Assembly (NCBI GenBank): GCA_964608615.1
Contig: CAZSQG010000001.1
Coordinates: 1 to 64,000 of the forward strand
DNA length: 64,000 bases
Direction: 5' to 3'
DNA from: CALEUX01 sp964608615
GTDB taxonomy: Bacteria; Bacteroidota; Bacteroidia; Bacteroidales; Marinilabiliaceae
The first letter of the stretch is position 1. Each line of letters begins with the position of its first letter. The notes under the pieces are model-generated. The model saw only the letters and a program-made list of their open reading frames with translations, did no database searches and was not told the DNA's origin. Below, piece after piece: positions 8,080 to 17,096 of the stretch. The position numbers and the translations under genes were made by a program.

Positions 8080-8667
8080 GTATTTATATTTATTTGTTTT
8101 TTATTGAATGCAATCTCCGTCCTAAAATATTGGTAATAAATCTATTTCATGTTATACCAGGCAATGTTGTTTCGTTAGTGATGTAATTAATTTTGATTCG
8201 CCACTCGCTCCTCGTTCCCCTGAAGGTAATGACCTGCTATTATTCCCTTTAAGGAAATTACAAAGAGTACTTAGGCAAATTGCCTAACTAAACGATATTA
8301 ATTTAGCAGGAGTGATTTAATTCAAGAACATGGTATTATTTATAGTCTTTTCTTTTATATACTTAATAACTATAACAATGGTTGGTTTTAAATTGTTTTA
8401 CATAATCGATTTAAGACCCCAAAGGGTAAATAATTAAACCTATACCTGAAGGAAAAAATGCCAGAACATTTGGGAACACCCAAAATATCATCTATGGCCG
8501 GATTTATTTGAAGGGGATGTGTAACGACATCCGGAAGTCGAATTGTAATGCAAAAATAGTGCTTTTCTGGGAATTCTTGATGCTGGGAAGATAAAAAAAC
8601 CAAAATCATTACGAAGCTTTTAATTTAAGGCCCGATTTTTGCAAAAAACAGGTTTTACGCTATCCTT
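8080..8667. other. Long intergenic region with a diverged repeat
   Basis: 588 nt between divergent dapD and the gene at 8668. The only structure I can support is a segment (8201-8301) related to 24917-25012. A 73-codon minus-strand frame (8388-8609) has no family resemblance and I do not call it. No promoter core was clear for either neighbour. Confidence 0.5.
8201..8301. repeat. Diverged dispersed repeat, copy 1
   Basis: CCACTCGCTCCTCGTTC at the left and GGAAATTA...CAAATTGCCTAA...GATATTAA at 8253-8301 align, with small gaps, to 24917-25012, which has the same two blocks about 50 nt apart. Identity in the right block is about 70 percent by eye. There is no coding capacity. Confidence 0.4.
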
Positions 8668-9477
8668 ATGAGTTGTTTTACACGAGTTTGTTTTATTATT
8701 GGCCTTTTTTTTTGTTTCTCTCTCCTTTATAGTCAGGAAAATGAAACCATTTCATGGAAAGGAGTTGTTGTAAATGGCTCAACGGGAGAGCCAGTGCCAA
8801 ATGCTGTGCTCGCAGTTTTTAGCCAGGTTAGTATGTATAGCGCCGACGATAATGGAGCTTTCCGAATAGCTTTGTTACCAACTGATTCCGTTCGGGTTTT
8901 GGCTATGGGTTTCCAGGCTTCAACGTATTTAGTGAGAAATATGCCTGAATCGGCCGAAGGTGTGGTAACGCTAACACTTAACCAGGTGAGTTATTCTTTG
9001 AAGGGAATAACAGTTAAGGGGTATAAAGGATTACTAGATCCATTGATTTTTCCCGAATTTGAAGATGGAACTCCAAAAATTGATTTGTTTCTTCCTTCTA
9101 ATATTGGAAGCAAAATGAGCCTTATATCACCTCAGGAGCGTCTGCTTATGGAAAAACCATCGGTTCTTGCAGCCGTTGTGAGTCCTGTTTCATTTGCTTA
9201 TTCTGTTTTTAGTAAGCGTGAAAAATCGTTGAGAAATCTGGTTGAAGCAAAAGCTAAGGATAAAGAATGGGAAAAGAATAATACTTATGCCGACCGGGAA
9301 ACCATTGCGGTTCTTTCTGGTTTTGAGGGTGAAGAGCTGGATGCTTTTGTGATTTATTGTAATGTTAATTTGAAGATTGGATCATACGATAATGGTGCTT
9401 CAGTGGCTGCCAAAATCAAAACTTTATTAGAGAAATTTAAAGATTTGCAGCATAAAAATGACTTAATACAAGAGTAA
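8668..9477 (+). CDS. Secreted carboxypeptidase-regulatory-like domain protein
   Basis: A 269-residue exported protein with a cleavable signal peptide (hydrophobic residues 6-21, then SQENE). Residues about 29-100 form a CarboxypepD_reg-like beta-sandwich: VVNGSTGEPVPNAVLAVFSQ, then DDNGAFRIALL and VRVLAMGF. This domain is common at the N-terminus of Bacteroidetes outer-membrane and periplasmic proteins. The rest is charged and helical with no recognised motif. It is not a SusC/TonB receptor, because no plug or barrel follows. Its role is unknown; attachment to the envelope is an inference. Confidence 0.78.
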   Translation: MSCFTRVCFIIGLFFCFSLLYSQENETISWKGVVVNGSTGEPVPNAVLAVFSQVSMYSADDNGAFRIALLPTDSVRVLAMGFQASTYLVRNMPESAEGVVTLTLNQVSYSLKGITVKGYKGLLDPLIFPEFEDGTPKIDLFLPSNIGSKMSLISPQERLLMEKPSVLAAVVSPVSFAYSVFSKREKSLRNLVEAKAKDKEWEKNNTYADRETIAVLSGFEGEELDAFVIYCNVNLKIGSYDNGASVAAKIKTLLEKFKDLQHKNDLIQE

Positions 9478-9732
9478 GGATGTTTTCCTGATGATTAAAC
9501 ACGATTCAGTTTGGTAGTAATTTCAAGGGCTTTTCATGTGTTTTTGTAAAAAAATTGAATGAATGGGGTTTTGATTAGCCTTTGGAACTTAATTTGTAAA
9601 AAAACTCCTGAAAAATAGAAATATCTCAAATTCAGTTATAAATTAAAAAGCTTTCAAAAAGCCGATTTTGTTAATTTTTGGAACAAGAAAAGAAAAAATG
9701 ATAGAAAATTGTATCTTTTTATTTTAAAACTG
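9478..9732. other. Intergenic region before the ilv promoter
   Basis: A/T-rich spacer between the secreted protein gene and the ilv operon promoter. I see no reading frame, terminator hairpin or repeat in it. Confidence 0.5.
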
Positions 9733-9762
9733 TTTGAAATTATGACAAAATTCATACATTTG
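9733..9762 (+). promoter_or_regulatory. Promoter of the ilv-leu operon
   Basis: TTTG (9733-9736), an 18-nt spacer and TACATTTG (9755-9762) fit the Bacteroidetes -33/-7 promoter. Transcription would begin near 9768, about 18 nt before the leader peptide start. Confidence 0.72.
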
Positions 9763-9785
9763 TATTGAAATTTTAAAAAGAAAAA

Positions 9786-9866
9786 ATGAAACTTTTTTTA
9801 TCCCTTCTTCTCAGCATTATTATTATTCTCGTGGTCAGGCCAATGAGAAGTGAGAAAGGTGTATGA
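9786..9866 (+). CDS. ilvL: ilv operon leader peptide (attenuator), 26 residues
   Basis: A short frame begins 24 nt after the promoter core and reads MKLFLSLLLSIIIILVVRPM, then RSEKGV and stop. Fourteen of its first 17 codons after Met-Lys are Leu, Ile, Val, Phe or Ser; there are six Leu, four consecutive Ile and two Val codons, the three end products of the operon. It is followed by an intrinsic terminator (9885-9922) and by a segment able to disrupt it. This is the pattern of ribosome-mediated attenuation: stalling when branched-chain aminoacyl-tRNA is scarce would favour readthrough into ilvD. The call rests on codon content and RNA structure, not on homology. Confidence 0.85.
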   Translation: MKLFLSLLLSIIIILVVRPMRSEKGV

Positions 9867-9903
9867 AAAAATGTACAAGAATATAAAAAACCCCTCTCAC
9901 TTC
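9847..9903 (+). promoter_or_regulatory. Candidate antiterminator pairing of the ilv leader
   Basis: GAAGTGAGA (9847-9855), inside leader codons 21-24, is exactly complementary to TCTCACTTC (9895-9903), which is the left arm and loop of the terminator. The two structures cannot coexist. A ribosome stalled on the Leu/Ile codons leaves 9847-9855 free; one that reaches the stop at 9864-9866 covers it and lets the terminator form. Confidence 0.7.
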
Positions 9904-9924
9904 CTATGTGAGAGGGGTTTTTGC
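9885..9924 (+). terminator. Attenuator terminator of the ilv-leu operon
   Basis: AAAAACCCCTCTCAC (9886-9900) pairs perfectly with GTGAGAGGGGTTTTT (9908-9922) over a 7-nt loop, with a U-tract on the 3' side. It lies 19 nt after the leader stop codon and 93 nt before ilvD. Confidence 0.92.
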
Positions 9925-10015
9925 TTAATATGTATAATCCGAGTTTAAATTATTGAATTATTAGTTCAGTTTGTTCGGGAAAAAATATTATAAAATTACA
10001 TAATTATAGAGAGTC

Positions 10016-11854
10016 ATGAAACGACCATTAAGAAGCAGTACTACAACACAGGGACGGCGTATGGCAGGAGCAAGGAGTTTGTGGCGCGCAAACGGAATGC
10101 GTGACGAACAAATGGGGCGCCCGCTAATAGCTATTGTAAATTCCTTTACTCAGTTTGTTCCTGGTCATGTGCACTTGCATCAAATTGGTCAGGAAGTTAA
10201 AAGGATGATTGAGAAACAGGGCTGTTTTGCTGCTGAATTTAATACCATTGCTATTGATGATGGAATTGCAATGGGGCACGATGGTATGTTATATTCTCTT
10301 CCTTCGCGTGATTTAATTGCCGATAGTGTGGAGTATATGGTGAATGCTCATCAGGCCGATGCTATGATTTGTATCAGTAACTGCGATAAAATTACCCCTG
10401 GCATGCTAATGGCTGCTATGCGTATTAATATTCCTGTTGTATTTGTTTCAGGAGGTCCTATGGAAGCTGGCAGAATTGGCGATAAAGCCCTCGACCTGGT
10501 TGATGCTATGGTGATGGCTGCCGATGATAGCGTTTCAGACGAAGATGTATTGGCAGTTGAACAAAATGCTTGTCCTACCTGCGGCTCCTGCTCGGGTATG
10601 TTTACTGCCAACTCAATGAACTGTCTTAACGAAGCACTTGGATTGGCTCTGCCGGGTAACGGTACCGTTGTGGCAACTCATGTTAACCGCAAAAAACTTT
10701 TTACAGAAGCTGCTTCTCTTATTGTTGATCTGGCTTACAAATATTATCGTGATGGCGATGATTCGGTATTGCCTCGTTCCATTGCCACCAAAAAGGCTTT
10801 TATGAACGCCATGACGCTTGATATAGCCATGGGTGGATCAACCAATACTGTTTTACATTTGCTTGCCATAGCGCATGAGGCAGGGGTTGATTTTACAATG
10901 AATGACATTGATTTTTTATCCAGAAAAACACCTGTATTGTGTAAAGTGGCTCCCAATAGCAATTATCATATTGAAGATGTTAACCGGGCCGGAGGGATTT
11001 TAAGTATTCTGGCCGAATTGAGCAGGGGCGGGCTTATCGACACTTCTGTTGGTCGTGTTGATTTTCCTTCGTTAGGTGATGCAATAAACCAATATGATTT
11101 AATGAGTAAATCCTGTAATGAAAAAGCACGCGATATATATGGCAGTGCTCCGGCGGGATTTACCAACTTGGTTATGGGTTCCCAAAAGGTAATGTATTCG
11201 CAGATGGATCTTGACCGAAAAGCTGGTTGTATCAGGGATGTTGAGAATGCCTACTTTAAAGATGGAGGTTTGGCTGTTTTATATGGAAATATTGCACGAA
11301 ATGGCTGTATTGTGAAAACTGCAGGTGTTGATCCTTCTATTTTTACATTTAAAGGAACGGCACGAGTTTATGAATCTCAGGACGACACCTGTGAAGGTAT
11401 TCTTTCGGGTGAAGTAAAAGCTGGAGAAGTGGTGATCATCCGATACGAAGGGCCCAAAGGAGGACCGGGAATGCAGGAAATGCTTTATCCCACATCCTAT
11501 TTAAAATCGCGTAACTTAGGGAAAAAATGTGCCTTGCTAACCGATGGTCGGTTTTCAGGTGGCACATCGGGGTTGTCCATAGGTCATGTTTCTCCTGAAG
11601 CAGCTGCCGGAGGTGAAATTGCTCTTATTCGTAATGGTGATACTATTACCATTGATATTCCAAACCGGACAATTAATGTGGGTCTATCAGCTCAGGAGCT
11701 CGAGAAACGAAGAAATGAAGAAGAACAGAAGGGAAATTTAGCTTTTAAACCTATGGTGAAAAGAGATCGCACCATTTCCAATGCACTTAAATCTTATGCC
11801 TGGATGGTAACATCGGCTGATAGAGGCGCTGTGCGGATAGTCCCGGAAGTTTAA
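10016..11854 (+). CDS. ilvD: Dihydroxy-acid dehydratase
   Basis: IlvD dehydrates 2,3-dihydroxy-isovalerate and -methylvalerate to the 2-oxo acids of valine and isoleucine synthesis. At 612 residues it matches the E. coli-type enzyme. Visible iron-sulfur ligand motifs are SNCDKITPGM (about residue 122) and ACPTCGSCSGMFTANSMNC (about 187-205); the C-terminal half has GPKGGPGMQEM and DGRFSGGTSGLSIGHVSPEA. It is the first structural gene after the attenuator, and ilvB follows after 67 nt. Confidence 0.97.
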   Translation: MKRPLRSSTTTQGRRMAGARSLWRANGMRDEQMGRPLIAIVNSFTQFVPGHVHLHQIGQEVKRMIEKQGCFAAEFNTIAIDDGIAMGHDGMLYSLPSRDLIADSVEYMVNAHQADAMICISNCDKITPGMLMAAMRINIPVVFVSGGPMEAGRIGDKALDLVDAMVMAADDSVSDEDVLAVEQNACPTCGSCSGMFTANSMNCLNEALGLALPGNGTVVATHVNRKKLFTEAASLIVDLAYKYYRDGDDSVLPRSIATKKAFMNAMTLDIAMGGSTNTVLHLLAIAHEAGVDFTMNDIDFLSRKTPVLCKVAPNSNYHIEDVNRAGGILSILAELSRGGLIDTSVGRVDFPSLGDAINQYDLMSKSCNEKARDIYGSAPAGFTNLVMGSQKVMYSQMDLDRKAGCIRDVENAYFKDGGLAVLYGNIARNGCIVKTAGVDPSIFTFKGTARVYESQDDTCEGILSGEVKAGEVVIIRYEGPKGGPGMQEMLYPTSYLKSRNLGKKCALLTDGRFSGGTSGLSIGHVSPEAAAGGEIALIRNGDTITIDIPNRTINVGLSAQELEKRRNEEEQKGNLAFKPMVKRDRTISNALKSYAWMVTSADRGAVRIVPEV

Positions 11855-11921
11855 AAATAATTGAAAAAGGACATTTTTATGATGTTGTTATCGTATTTAC
11901 GAACCATTTAATCATTGATCA

Positions 11922-13655
11922 ATGGAAACACGATCCCAGACAGCGATGAAAGAGAAAAGTGAAAAAACCGTGAGGATGACTGGTGCAGAAGCTCTTGTCA
12001 AATCTCTTATCAATGAAGGAACTGAAATAGTTTTTGGTTATCCCGGAGGTGCTATAATGCCGGTTTATGATGCCCTATACAGCTTTCAGAAAGAATTGAA
12101 TCATGTACTGGTGCGTCATGAGCAGGGAGCTGTTCATGCTGCTCAGGGTTTTGCCCGGGTAACGGGGAAAGTGGGGGTTTGCATTGTTACTTCGGGACCG
12201 GGGGCCACTAATGCGGTTACTGGTATAGCTGATGCCATGATTGATTCAACCCCGTTAGTGGTGATAAGTGGACAAGTAGGTTCGGCTTTACTCGGAACAG
12301 ACGCGTTTCAGGAAACTGACGTGGTTGGTATAACACAGCCTATTACCAAATGGAACTATCAGGTTAAAAGAGCAGACGAGATACCTGAAGCCATTGCAAG
12401 AGCGTTTTACATTGCGCGCAGTGGTCGCCCCGGACCGGTATTAATTGACATCACTAAGGATGCTCAATTTGCCAGCTTCGATTATGCCTATGAACCCAAA
12501 AAATTTATACGTAGCTATAAACCTGTTCCAGAAGTAGATGTTTTGCAAGTTCAGGAAGCAGCGCAGCTTATTAATCTGGCTAAAAAGCCTTTAGCGCTTG
12601 TAGGACAAGGAGTAATTCTGGGTTTAGCCGAAAAGGATCTTCTGGCTTTTCTTGAAAAAACGGGTATTCCTGCTGCCTGGACACTGCTGGGACTTTCGGC
12701 AATACCCTCAAACCATCCGCTTAATGTGGGTATGCTTGGCATGCATGGCAATTATGGTCCAAACCTTAAAACTAATGAAGCCGATCTTATTATAGCTATT
12801 GGAATGCGGTTTGACGACCGTGTAACGGGTGATTTAAGGCGGTATGCAACTAATGCAAAGGTTATTCACCTTGAAATTGACCAGGCTGAGATCAATAAGA
12901 TTATTCATGCAGATGTTCCGGTTCTTGGAAATGTTAAAGAATCATTACCCTTACTTACCCAATTGGTAAGCGAAAACAATCATGCCGTGTGGGTGGAGGA
13001 GTTTAATGCTTGTTATCGTATTGAGCATGAAAGAATTATTGAAAAAGAATTAAATCCGGTTAAGGCTGGACTTACTATGGGCGAAGTGGTTGATAAAGTT
13101 TCAACTGCATTTAACCACGATGCCATTATGGTTACCGATGTAGGACAACATCAAATGATGGCCGGCCGTTATTTCAAATTTAAGCAAAGCCGAAGTGTTG
13201 TTACTTCAGGAGGCCTTGGTACCATGGGCTTTGGTTTACCCGCTGCAATTGGTGCAAAAATGGGTGCTCCTGACCGACCTGTTTGCCTTTTTGTCGGAGA
13301 TGGAGGTTTTCAGATGACTATTCAGGAATTGGGAACTATTTACCAGACTGAAGTTCCGGTGAAAATTGTATTGCTAAACAACAATTTTTTGGGCATGGTT
13401 CGTCAATGGCAGGAGCTCTTCTTTGATAAACGATATGCCTCAACTGAACTTATCAATCCCGACTTTCAAACTATTGCAAAAGGTTATTACCTGACGTCAT
13501 TGAAAGTGACAAAAAGGGAAGATCTTGATGAAGCCATCAAAACAATGGTGAATCATGCAGGACCGTTTCTTCTTGAGGTTGTTGTGGAAAAAGAAGGAAA
13601 TGTGTTTCCAATGGTTCCTGCCGGAGCATCTGTATCTGAAATCAGATTGGAGTAG
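11922..13655 (+). CDS. ilvB: Acetolactate synthase, catalytic (large) subunit
   Basis: This ThDP-, FAD- and Mg-dependent enzyme condenses pyruvate with pyruvate or 2-oxobutyrate. The 577-residue protein has the family layout: a pyrimidine-binding domain with the catalytic Glu in RHEQGAVHAAQGFAR (about residues 65), a central FAD-binding domain with GMRFDDRVTG, and a PP domain with the ThDP motif GDGGFQM...NNNFLGMV (about 455-488). The first residues (METRSQTAMKEKSEK) are not conserved; Met9 is an alternative start. The next gene, ilvN, encodes its regulatory subunit. Confidence 0.96.
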   Translation: METRSQTAMKEKSEKTVRMTGAEALVKSLINEGTEIVFGYPGGAIMPVYDALYSFQKELNHVLVRHEQGAVHAAQGFARVTGKVGVCIVTSGPGATNAVTGIADAMIDSTPLVVISGQVGSALLGTDAFQETDVVGITQPITKWNYQVKRADEIPEAIARAFYIARSGRPGPVLIDITKDAQFASFDYAYEPKKFIRSYKPVPEVDVLQVQEAAQLINLAKKPLALVGQGVILGLAEKDLLAFLEKTGIPAAWTLLGLSAIPSNHPLNVGMLGMHGNYGPNLKTNEADLIIAIGMRFDDRVTGDLRRYATNAKVIHLEIDQAEINKIIHADVPVLGNVKESLPLLTQLVSENNHAVWVEEFNACYRIEHERIIEKELNPVKAGLTMGEVVDKVSTAFNHDAIMVTDVGQHQMMAGRYFKFKQSRSVVTSGGLGTMGFGLPAAIGAKMGAPDRPVCLFVGDGGFQMTIQELGTIYQTEVPVKIVLLNNNFLGMVRQWQELFFDKRYASTELINPDFQTIAKGYYLTSLKVTKREDLDEAIKTMVNHAGPFLLEVVVEKEGNVFPMVPAGASVSEIRLE

Positions 13656-13692
13656 TAATACGAACGTATCAGGGTATTCAAAATTTAACATC

Positions 13693-14241
13693 ATGCGAAT
13701 GAAAGAGGAATTCACAATGTCAGTTTTTTCGGAAAACCATGTTGGGTTATTGAATCAGATAACCAATGTGTTTACACGCCGACATCTTAATATTGAAAGT
13801 CTTACAACTTCCGAGTCAGCTTTACAAGGAATTCACAAATTTACTATAGTGGTTTTTTCAACCCGTGAAGAGATTGATAAAGTTGCAGGTCAAATTGAGA
13901 AAAAGATTGACGTAATCAAGGTTTTTGTATATACTACCGATGATATTATTCACCAGGAAATAGCCCTTTATAAGGTACATACCGAGGCTCTTCTTAACGG
14001 TAATCAAATTGAGACTCTTGTGCGTCAGTATGGAGCCCGTATTTTGGAAATTACCGCTGAATATACTGTTATTGAAAAAACCGGGCATAAAAGTGAGACT
14101 CAGGAACTCTTTGAGAAACTTGATAAGTATGGGGTTTCACAATTTACACGATCGGGCAGAATTGCTGTAACCAAGCAAAAAATCGAGCTTCTTGATGACT
14201 ATCTTAAAAAGCTTGAAGCCGAAAAAAGTAACCTTAACTAA
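13693..14241 (+). CDS. ilvN: Acetolactate synthase, regulatory (small) subunit
   Basis: The regulatory partner of IlvB, which activates it and confers valine feedback inhibition. The frame is open from 13555, inside ilvB, but the conserved protein begins at the ATG at 13693, giving 182 residues. The N-terminal ACT domain (about residues 4-80) includes TMSVFSENHVGLLNQITNVF, the typical loop with NHxGLL, and RRHLNIESLTTS. A second ALS_ss_C-type domain follows. It starts 37 nt after ilvB and precedes ilvC by 110 nt. Confidence 0.93.
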   Translation: MRMKEEFTMSVFSENHVGLLNQITNVFTRRHLNIESLTTSESALQGIHKFTIVVFSTREEIDKVAGQIEKKIDVIKVFVYTTDDIIHQEIALYKVHTEALLNGNQIETLVRQYGARILEITAEYTVIEKTGHKSETQELFEKLDKYGVSQFTRSGRIAVTKQKIELLDDYLKKLEAEKSNLN

Positions 14242-14351
14242 ATCTCTTTGTGAGTTTGTGCATTGCTCTGGTTGAATCAATCGGGAAAGGTTATCATAAA
14301 TTACTAATATTAAACAACAAGTTTTAACATAATACATTAACAAAAACAATT

Positions 14352-15401
14352 ATGGCTAAGATTAATTTCGGTGGAACCGAAGAAAACGTAGTAACAAGAG
14401 AAGAGTTTTCATTGGAAAAAGCACGTGAAGTGCTGAAAAATGAAGTGATTGCCGTTATCGGTTATGGTGTACAGGGCCCAGGACAGGCGCTTAATCTTAA
14501 AGACAATGGCTTCAATGTAATTATTGGTCAACGTAAAGATTCCAAAACCTGGGATAAAGCAGTGGCCGATGGTTGGGTTCCCGGAAAAAGCCTTTTCCCT
14601 ATTGAAGAAGCTCTGGAAAAAGGAACAATTATTCAGTATCTTCTTTCTGATGCAGGACAGATATCTGTTTGGCCAACCGTAAAAAAACACTTAACTGCGG
14701 GAAAAACCCTTTATTTCTCTCATGGTTTTGGCATTACTTATAAAGAACGTACAGGGATTATTCCTCCGGCTGATGTGGATGTTATTTTGATAGCTCCTAA
14801 AGGATCGGGAACCAGCCTTCGTCGCATGTTCCTTGAAGGACGTGGCCTTAATTCAAGTTATGCAATTTTTCAGGATGCTACAGGAAAAGCAAAAGAACGC
14901 GTGATTGCTTTGGGAATTGGTGTAGGAAGCGGTTATTTATTTGAGACTACTTTCAAGAGAGAAGTTTATAGCGACCTTACCGGTGAGCGTGGAACATTAA
15001 TGGGTGCTATTCAGGGTATCTTTGCTGCTCAGTATGAAGTGTTGAGAAAAAACGGACATACTCCATCTGAAGCTTTCAACGAAACTGTTGAAGAACTTAC
15101 CCAGAGTCTTATGCCGCTTGTAGCTGAAAATGGAATGGACTGGATGTATGCCAACTGTTCAACTACTGCACAACGTGGTGCTTTGGACTGGTGGAAGAAA
15201 TTCCGTGATGCAACATTACCTGTTTTTAGTGATTTATACAGTGAGGTGGCTAAAGGAAACGAAGCTCAGCGCTCTATCGATTCAAACAGCAAAGCTGACT
15301 ACCGTGTTAAATTGGAAGAGGAATTAAAAGAACTTCGTGAATCTGAAATGTGGCGTGCTGGTGCTGCCGTTCGCAAACTTCGTCCCGAAAATCAGGAGTA
15401 A
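14352..15401 (+). CDS. ilvC: Ketol-acid reductoisomerase
   Basis: IlvC isomerises and reduces acetolactate and acetohydroxybutyrate. The 349-residue protein is a class I-length enzyme. The Rossmann motif is GYGVQGPGQA (about residues 38-47), with IGQRKDSKTW after beta-2, the region that sets NADPH or NADH preference. The metal ligands lie in DLTGERGTLMGA (about 209-220), and a C-terminal knotted helical domain follows. Cofactor preference cannot be decided by eye. The coding region is followed by a terminator, which may reduce expression of the leu genes relative to ilv. Confidence 0.95.
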   Translation: MAKINFGGTEENVVTREEFSLEKAREVLKNEVIAVIGYGVQGPGQALNLKDNGFNVIIGQRKDSKTWDKAVADGWVPGKSLFPIEEALEKGTIIQYLLSDAGQISVWPTVKKHLTAGKTLYFSHGFGITYKERTGIIPPADVDVILIAPKGSGTSLRRMFLEGRGLNSSYAIFQDATGKAKERVIALGIGVGSGYLFETTFKREVYSDLTGERGTLMGAIQGIFAAQYEVLRKNGHTPSEAFNETVEELTQSLMPLVAENGMDWMYANCSTTAQRGALDWWKKFRDATLPVFSDLYSEVAKGNEAQRSIDSNSKADYRVKLEEELKELRESEMWRAGAAVRKLRPENQE

Positions 15402-15407
15402 CTACAT

Positions 15408-15459
15408 AAAAAAACCTTGTGGACCGGTTAATATATGCCGGTCTGCATAAAGGTTTTTT
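15408..15459 (+). terminator. Intrinsic terminator between ilvC and leuA
   Basis: AAAACCTT pairs with AAGGTTTT around an inner stem GACCGG (15422-15427) with CCGGTC (15438-15443), followed by T-rich sequence. It could end an ilv-only transcript or act as a partial terminator before leuA. Confidence 0.75.
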
Positions 15460-15562
15460 CATACTATGATTATAATTAAACTGAGCCATATTATGACTCA
15501 GAATTTTTGTCCATTAATTCACCTTAATCCGGAGCTAACACCGGGCTGATAAATTTAGAAAC

Positions 15563-17031
15563 ATGAGCAATAAAGTCTATATTTTCGATACCACCCTGAG
15601 GGATGGCGAACAGGTTCCCGGCTGTCAGTTAAATACTATTGAGAAAATCGAAGTGGCTCGTCAGCTTGAGAAACTTGGTGTGGACATTATCGAAGCCGGA
15701 TTTCCGGTATCCAGTCCGGGAGATTTTAACTCGGTTGTTGAGATTTCAAAAGCAGTAACTGATCCTATTATTTGTGCTCTTACACGAGCAGTAAAAAAAG
15801 ACATTGAAGTGGCTGCCGATGCCCTCCAGTTTGCAAAAAGGGGGCGTATTCATACAGGCATTGGAACCTCGCCATATCATATATTTCATAAGCTTAACTC
15901 CAACCCGGAAGCCATCATTGAGCGTGCTGTTGAGGCAGTTAAGTATGCCAAAAAATTTGTGGAAGATGTTGAATTTTATGCCGAAGATGCCGGGCGTTCT
16001 GAAAATGAATACCTCGCCCGGGTTATTGAGGCTGTGATAAAAGCAGGTGCTACTGTGGTAAATATTCCTGACACAACAGGGTATTGTTTGCCAGCTGATT
16101 ACGGTGCTAAAATTGCTTACTTGGTAAACAATGTTCCAAACATTGATAAAGCCATTATTTCAACACACTGTCATAATGATCTGGGAATGGCAACAGCCAA
16201 TACTATCAATGGCATATTAAATGGTGCCAGACAAGTTGAGGTAACCATGAACGGAATTGGTGAAAGAGCAGGTAACACTTCTTTGGAAGAGGTGGTGATG
16301 ACCTTAAAATGTCATCGCGATTTGGCTTATGAAACAGGCATTAACTCTCGTCATATAATGAAAACCAGTAAGCTGGTTTCAACACTTATGCGAATGCCGG
16401 TTCAACCTAATAAAGCCATTGTTGGAAGAAATGCCTTTTCACACTCATCTGGAATTCATCAGGATGGAGTTCTGAAGAACCGTGAGAATTACGAGATTAT
16501 CGATCCGGTTGAAGTAGGTGTAAAAGANNNNNNNNNNNNNNNNNNNNNNNNNTTAATGTTCTGGGTTATGAGTTTGAACCCGAAGACATAGAAAGTATTT
16601 ACCAAAAATTCCTTGATCTTGCCGATAAGAAAAAGGATATTTCCGATGAAGATCTTGAAATTTTAGCCGGTCGTGAACGTCTTCAGGATAAGAGTCCTTT
16701 GAAGCTGGTTTCTCTTCAGGTTATGTGTGGAAAATCCATTATTCCTACAGCATCGGTTCAGGTTAGCTTTAATGGAGATGTGTTTACCGAAACAGCATCG
16801 GGAAATGGCCCTATTGATGCAGCGTTTACTGCGGTTAAAGCTCTTGTTAAACGTCGTGTGCGTTTGGAGGAATTCCTTATACAGGCCATTACACGGGGTA
16901 GTGACGACCTTGGTAAAGTGCATGTACAAGTTGAGCATCAGGGACAAACCTATTATGGATTTGCCGCCAATACTGACATCGTGACTGCTTCGGTGGAAGC
17001 ATTTTTAGATGCACTCGGTAAGATAGAGTGA
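15563..17031 (+). CDS. leuA: 2-isopropylmalate synthase, interrupted by an assembly gap
   Basis: LeuA condenses 2-oxoisovalerate with acetyl-CoA, the committed step of leucine synthesis. The first part (15563-16527) has the HMGL-type motif DTTLRDGEQVPG (residues 9-20), EAGFPVSSPGD and THCHNDLGMATAN with two metal-binding histidines. The part after 16552 carries the regulatory LeuA dimer domain. A run of 25 N falls between them; the frames before and after differ, so the gap length is a placeholder. By family comparison about 17 residues around the GKHSGR-type motif are missing. I treat it as one intact gene, not a pseudogene. Confidence 0.92.
16528..16552. other. Assembly gap (25 N) inside leuA
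   Basis: Twenty-five N. Upstream codons end with GVK and a partial Glu/Asp codon; downstream resumes with a codon ending TT, then NVLGYE. The reading frames disagree, so the true gap is longer than 25 nt, probably near 55 nt. Confidence 0.97.
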
Positions 17032-17096
17032 GATTTTGATTAATCTCCATTATCTCAAATTATTATGAATTAAATAACTCTTAAAAATATAATACC

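Noticed and set aside
8388..8609. A 73-codon minus-strand frame in the dapD upstream gap
   Set aside because: No family resemblance, no promoter or start context, and the sequence composition looks like intergenic DNA.
13555..13692. N-terminal extension of ilvN reaching into ilvB
   Set aside because: The conserved ACT domain begins right after the ATG at 13693; the extension is the out-of-frame end of ilvB.
15563..17031. leuA as a frameshifted pseudogene
   Set aside because: The break coincides exactly with a run of N and both halves are fully conserved, so it is an assembly artefact.
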